From assembly GCA_014380985.1 (NCBI GenBank), contig JACMIU010000296.1, forward strand, positions 1 through 7,390: 7,390 nt of DNA. Reading direction: 5' to 3'. The position numbers and the translations under genes were made by a program. The notes under the pieces are model-generated. The model saw only the letters and a program-made list of their open reading frames with translations, was not told the origin of the DNA and did not search any database. This DNA comes from Armatimonadota bacterium. Lineage in GTDB: Bacteria > Armatimonadota > Armatimonadia > Armatimonadales > Armatimonadaceae. Shown piece after piece: positions 5,850 to 7,390 of the stretch. Each line of letters starts with the position of its first letter. Position 1 is the first letter of the stretch.

Positions 5850-5878
5850 AAAATATCACGCGCCTAACGAATGAACAA
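5850..5878 (-). promoter_or_regulatory. candidate promoter of the zinc-ribbon gene
   Basis: TTGTTC (complement of 5873-5878), 17 bases, then TATTTT (complement of 5850-5855) on the minus strand. The match is moderate. It would start transcription near 5843, about 60 bases before the ATG. It lies in the 5783-5966 divergent intergenic region, where nothing else but a possible plus-strand TATAAA (5905-5910) stands out. Confidence 0.4.
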
Positions 5879-5904
5879 ACGCCGCGCTCTTGCGTCTATG
5901 GGGA

Positions 5905-5910
5905 TATAAA
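5905..5910 (+). promoter_or_regulatory. possible -10 element upstream of the sigma factor gene
   Basis: TATAAA at 5905-5910 lies about 60 bases before the preferred sigma start. No good -35 hexamer is found 16-18 bases upstream (the stretch is CCGCGC-rich), so this is only a candidate. A GGAACC at 5931-5936 resembles the -35 of ECF promoters, but no matching -10 was recognised after it. Confidence 0.2.
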
Positions 5911-5966
5911 CCTTTGGAAGAATACGAATCGGAACCTACTCAATGCTGGCGACTTGGAGTTTTGCG

Positions 5967-6551
5967 GTGACAACGACCGACGCATCTTTGGTATCGCGCT
6001 GTCAGAACGCGGATTTGACCGCGTTTAATACGCTGGTATCGCGCTACAAGGACAAGATTTACCGCTATGTGTACCGAATGACCGGAAGCGCGGACGACGC
6101 GGAAGACCTGACGCAGGAAGTTTTCGTGCGGATGTACACGTCCATCAACGGTTTTCGGCGCGACGCCAGTATTTCGACATGGCTGTACCGAATCGCGGGG
6201 AATCTCTGCACGGACTCGTTCCGCAAAAACAAAAACGCCCGTTTTGATACGTCGCTCGACGCGCCACTCGAAAGCGCGGACGGCGACAACGCGGCAGGTC
6301 GGGAAATCGCCGACGAATCAAACGCACCGGATACGCTTTTCGGGCGCAAGGAACTGAGCGAGCAAATCGAAACGGCTTTGGCGAAACTGCCACCGAAACT
6401 GCGTTCGGCGGTGATTCTGCACGATGTCGAGGGGCTTGCCTACGACGAGATAGCACAAACGGAAGGCGTTCCGCTGGGGACTATCAAGTCGCGCATTTTT
6501 AACGCCCGCGCCGCTCTGCGCGAATCGCTGAAGAACTATTTGAGTGCGTGA
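5967..6551 (+). CDS. ECF-type RNA polymerase sigma factor (RpoE-like)
   Basis: A sigma-70 family extracytoplasmic-function factor of 194 residues that directs RNA polymerase to a small regulon. Region 2 covers about residues 18-88: AFNTLVSRYKDKIYRYVYRM, DAEDLTQEVFVRMY at 44-57, and STWLYRIAGNLCTDSFRK, where the -10 DNA is recognised. An acidic linker (about 95-125) follows. Region 4 covers about 133-190: LPPKLRSAVILHDVEGLAYD, then EIAQTEGVPLGTIKSRIFNA, the helix-turn-helix for the -35. Regions 3 and 1.1 are absent, as expected for ECF. I prefer the GTG at 5967 because TTGGAG lies 7 bases before it and VTTTDASLVSRCQ matches the family start. An in-frame ATG at 5943 would add MLATWSFA and has only a weak Shine-Dalgarno. 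The anti-sigma gene follows 41 bases later on the same strand, the standard arrangement for regulation by its partner. Confidence 0.9.
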   Translation: MTTTDASLVSRCQNADLTAFNTLVSRYKDKIYRYVYRMTGSADDAEDLTQEVFVRMYTSINGFRRDASISTWLYRIAGNLCTDSFRKNKNARFDTSLDAPLESADGDNAAGREIADESNAPDTLFGRKELSEQIETALAKLPPKLRSAVILHDVEGLAYDEIAQTEGVPLGTIKSRIFNARAALRESLKNYLSA

Positions 6552-6592
6552 CGCGGTAAGATTATGATTTTACCCAGCCAGAAAAAACAACC

Positions 6593-7144
6593 ATGAACGA
6601 ACAATCGTGCCAAAAAATACAACCGCTTCTCGCGCCTTTTGTGGACAGCGAAACGTCGCCGCAGGAGCGGGAGCAGGTAGAGAGGCATTTGCAAGGATGC
6701 GCCGTTTGCCAGTCTATCGTGGACGATTTCGCGGCGACGGCTCGGCTCGTTTCTACCTTGCCAACCCCGACGCTTTCCGCCGGGTTCGAGGCGGCACTCG
6801 CCCGCCGTATCGCCGATTCGTCGCTGGCGCCGAAGCCGGTTTCGCTGTGGAACAAACTGCTTGCGTGGTGGGAAGACACCGCGCCAAACGGCGTCCGTGT
6901 CGCCCCAACGTTCGCCGTTGCCGCTGTTATGCTTCTGCTTATCGGGCTTCCGACCACATGGCTGCTTACCGGTCGCAATGTTCCTCTTGGCATAACGAAG
7001 CAGGTGGTTGCGACGCCGACGACGGATGCCGCCAGCCTTGTCGCGTCCGACCCGGCGATTGCCGAACTGTGGGATGAACACCGCTCGTTCGCCGCCGCGC
7101 AACCTTTGGGCGACCCGGCGCAATCGCTTGGTGAGGAGAACTAA
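6593..7144 (+). CDS. zinc-binding transmembrane anti-sigma factor (ZAS type)
   Basis: A 183-residue single-pass membrane protein inferred to hold the upstream ECF sigma factor inactive. The N-terminal cytoplasmic part has Cys6 in SCQKIQPLLAPFVD and the zinc motif HLQGCAVC (His32, Cys36, Cys39), the HxxxCxxC signature of the anti-sigma zinc finger (zf-HC2). A linker with two Trp-rich turns (WNKLLAWWED, 86-95) leads to a membrane helix at about 104-125 (APTFAVAAVMLLLIGLPTTWLL). The extracytoplasmic tail of about 55 residues ends WDEHRSFAAAQPLGDPAQSL. Release by proteolysis or by redox/zinc changes is known in the family; nothing here tells which. ATG at 6593 has no strong Shine-Dalgarno, so translation may depend on the upstream gene. 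The start of the next gene uses AGGAG inside this gene's last codons (7134-7138). Confidence 0.85.
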   Translation: MNEQSCQKIQPLLAPFVDSETSPQEREQVERHLQGCAVCQSIVDDFAATARLVSTLPTPTLSAGFEAALARRIADSSLAPKPVSLWNKLLAWWEDTAPNGVRVAPTFAVAAVMLLLIGLPTTWLLTGRNVPLGITKQVVATPTTDAASLVASDPAIAELWDEHRSFAAAQPLGDPAQSLGEEN

Positions 7145-7147
7145 CCA

Positions 7148-7390
7148 ATGCGAACCGTTTGGATTTTGCCTGCATTTTTCCTTGCCGCGCCGTGCTTCGC
7201 GCAAACGGGGGCGAGCGACGCGCAAGCGGCAGATCTTTTGCGCCGCATGATGCAAGCCGAAACCCGCACCGCATATGCGGCCCGCGAGGAAACGTTTCGT
7301 GCCGACGCGCCGGGGGCAAGCCATCTGGTGAAATCCGACCCGAAACGCGGAGTGCGACGCGAAGGTACGAACGGTAAAGGGCGCGTTTCC
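7148..7390 (+). CDS. exported protein, possibly RseB/MucB-like sigma regulator (partial, C-terminus outside window)
   Basis: ATG at 7148 is 3 bases past the anti-sigma stop and has AGGAG 9 bases upstream. The frame is open for 81 codons to the right edge. Residues 1-18 (MRTVWILPAFFLAAPCFA) are a signal peptide with cleavage probably before QTG. Cys16 is not in a proper lipobox, since Pro precedes it. The mature part has AADLLRRMMQAETRTAYAAR (27-46), then EETFRAD, a basic GVRREG and the edge. A helix reading 'LL.RM..A....Y' followed by a strand, placed directly after sigma and anti-sigma genes, resembles the N-terminus of RseB/MucB and of related LolA-fold proteins, which bind lipids or lipoprotein and protect the anti-sigma factor. 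With only 81 residues visible this is an inference from position and a short motif. A LolA-type or unrelated secreted protein is possible. Confidence 0.6.
   Translation, partial: MRTVWILPAFFLAAPCFAQTGASDAQAADLLRRMMQAETRTAYAAREETFRADAPGASHLVKSDPKRGVRREGTNGKGRVS

Noticed and set aside
6536..7324. Long 262-codon open frame on the minus strand
   Set aside because: It is antisense to the anti-sigma gene and the next gene, is very rich in Arg, has no recognisable domain and looks like a codon-bias shadow.

Overview
The window looks like chromosomal DNA of moderately high G+C from a bacterium probably belonging to Armatimonadota. That is an inference. It rests on the prepilin-like protein (FTLIELLVVIAIIAILAAI, then FPVFASARARARQTTCASN and MYADDYD, a style abundant in that phylum), on a surface protein with a VPEAG-type PEP-CTERM tail, and on the ECF sigma/zinc anti-sigma pair. 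A planctomycete-like or other related lineage cannot be excluded from sequence alone. No tRNA, rRNA, CRISPR array or complete insertion sequence was seen.

Layout. Positions 1-284 (minus) hold the N-terminal part of a BlaI/MecI/CopY-type winged-helix repressor that runs off the left edge. Its sigma70-like promoter is covered by two abutting 18-bp palindromes (296-331). A strong intrinsic terminator at 361-397 closes the next minus-strand unit. That unit starts at a good promoter (2099-2128) and holds a prepilin-type protein (1260-2042), a GC-rich hairpin (1211-1231) and a secreted 'choice-of-anchor M' PEP-CTERM protein (424-1179). Further right on the minus strand are signal peptidase I (3115-3744) and SAICAR synthase (2186-3106), 8 nt apart and likely one transcript, then threonine synthase (3839-4918). 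Upstream of threonine synthase is a decayed C-terminal remnant of an Rpn/YhgA-like PD-(D/E)XK nuclease family protein (4936-5354), which overlaps a small zinc-ribbon protein (5351-5782) by 4 nt.

The direction changes at about 5783-5966, a divergent intergenic region. To its right, on the plus strand, lies a three-gene signalling module: an ECF sigma factor (start about 5967, end 6551), a membrane-anchored zinc-binding anti-sigma factor (6593-7144), and the start of an exported protein resembling RseB/MucB (7148 to the right edge).

How it fits together. The sigma, anti-sigma and exported protein genes plausibly form an envelope-sensing switch. The prepilin-like and PEP-CTERM genes make two exported surface proteins from what looks like one transcript. 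Signal peptidase I serves general secretion. purC and thrC are housekeeping biosynthesis genes. I did not find a convincing wholly new system. The most worthwhile leads are the paired operators at the blaI-like gene, the anchor-M PEP-CTERM gene next to a prepilin gene, and the frameshifted Rpn-type remnant.
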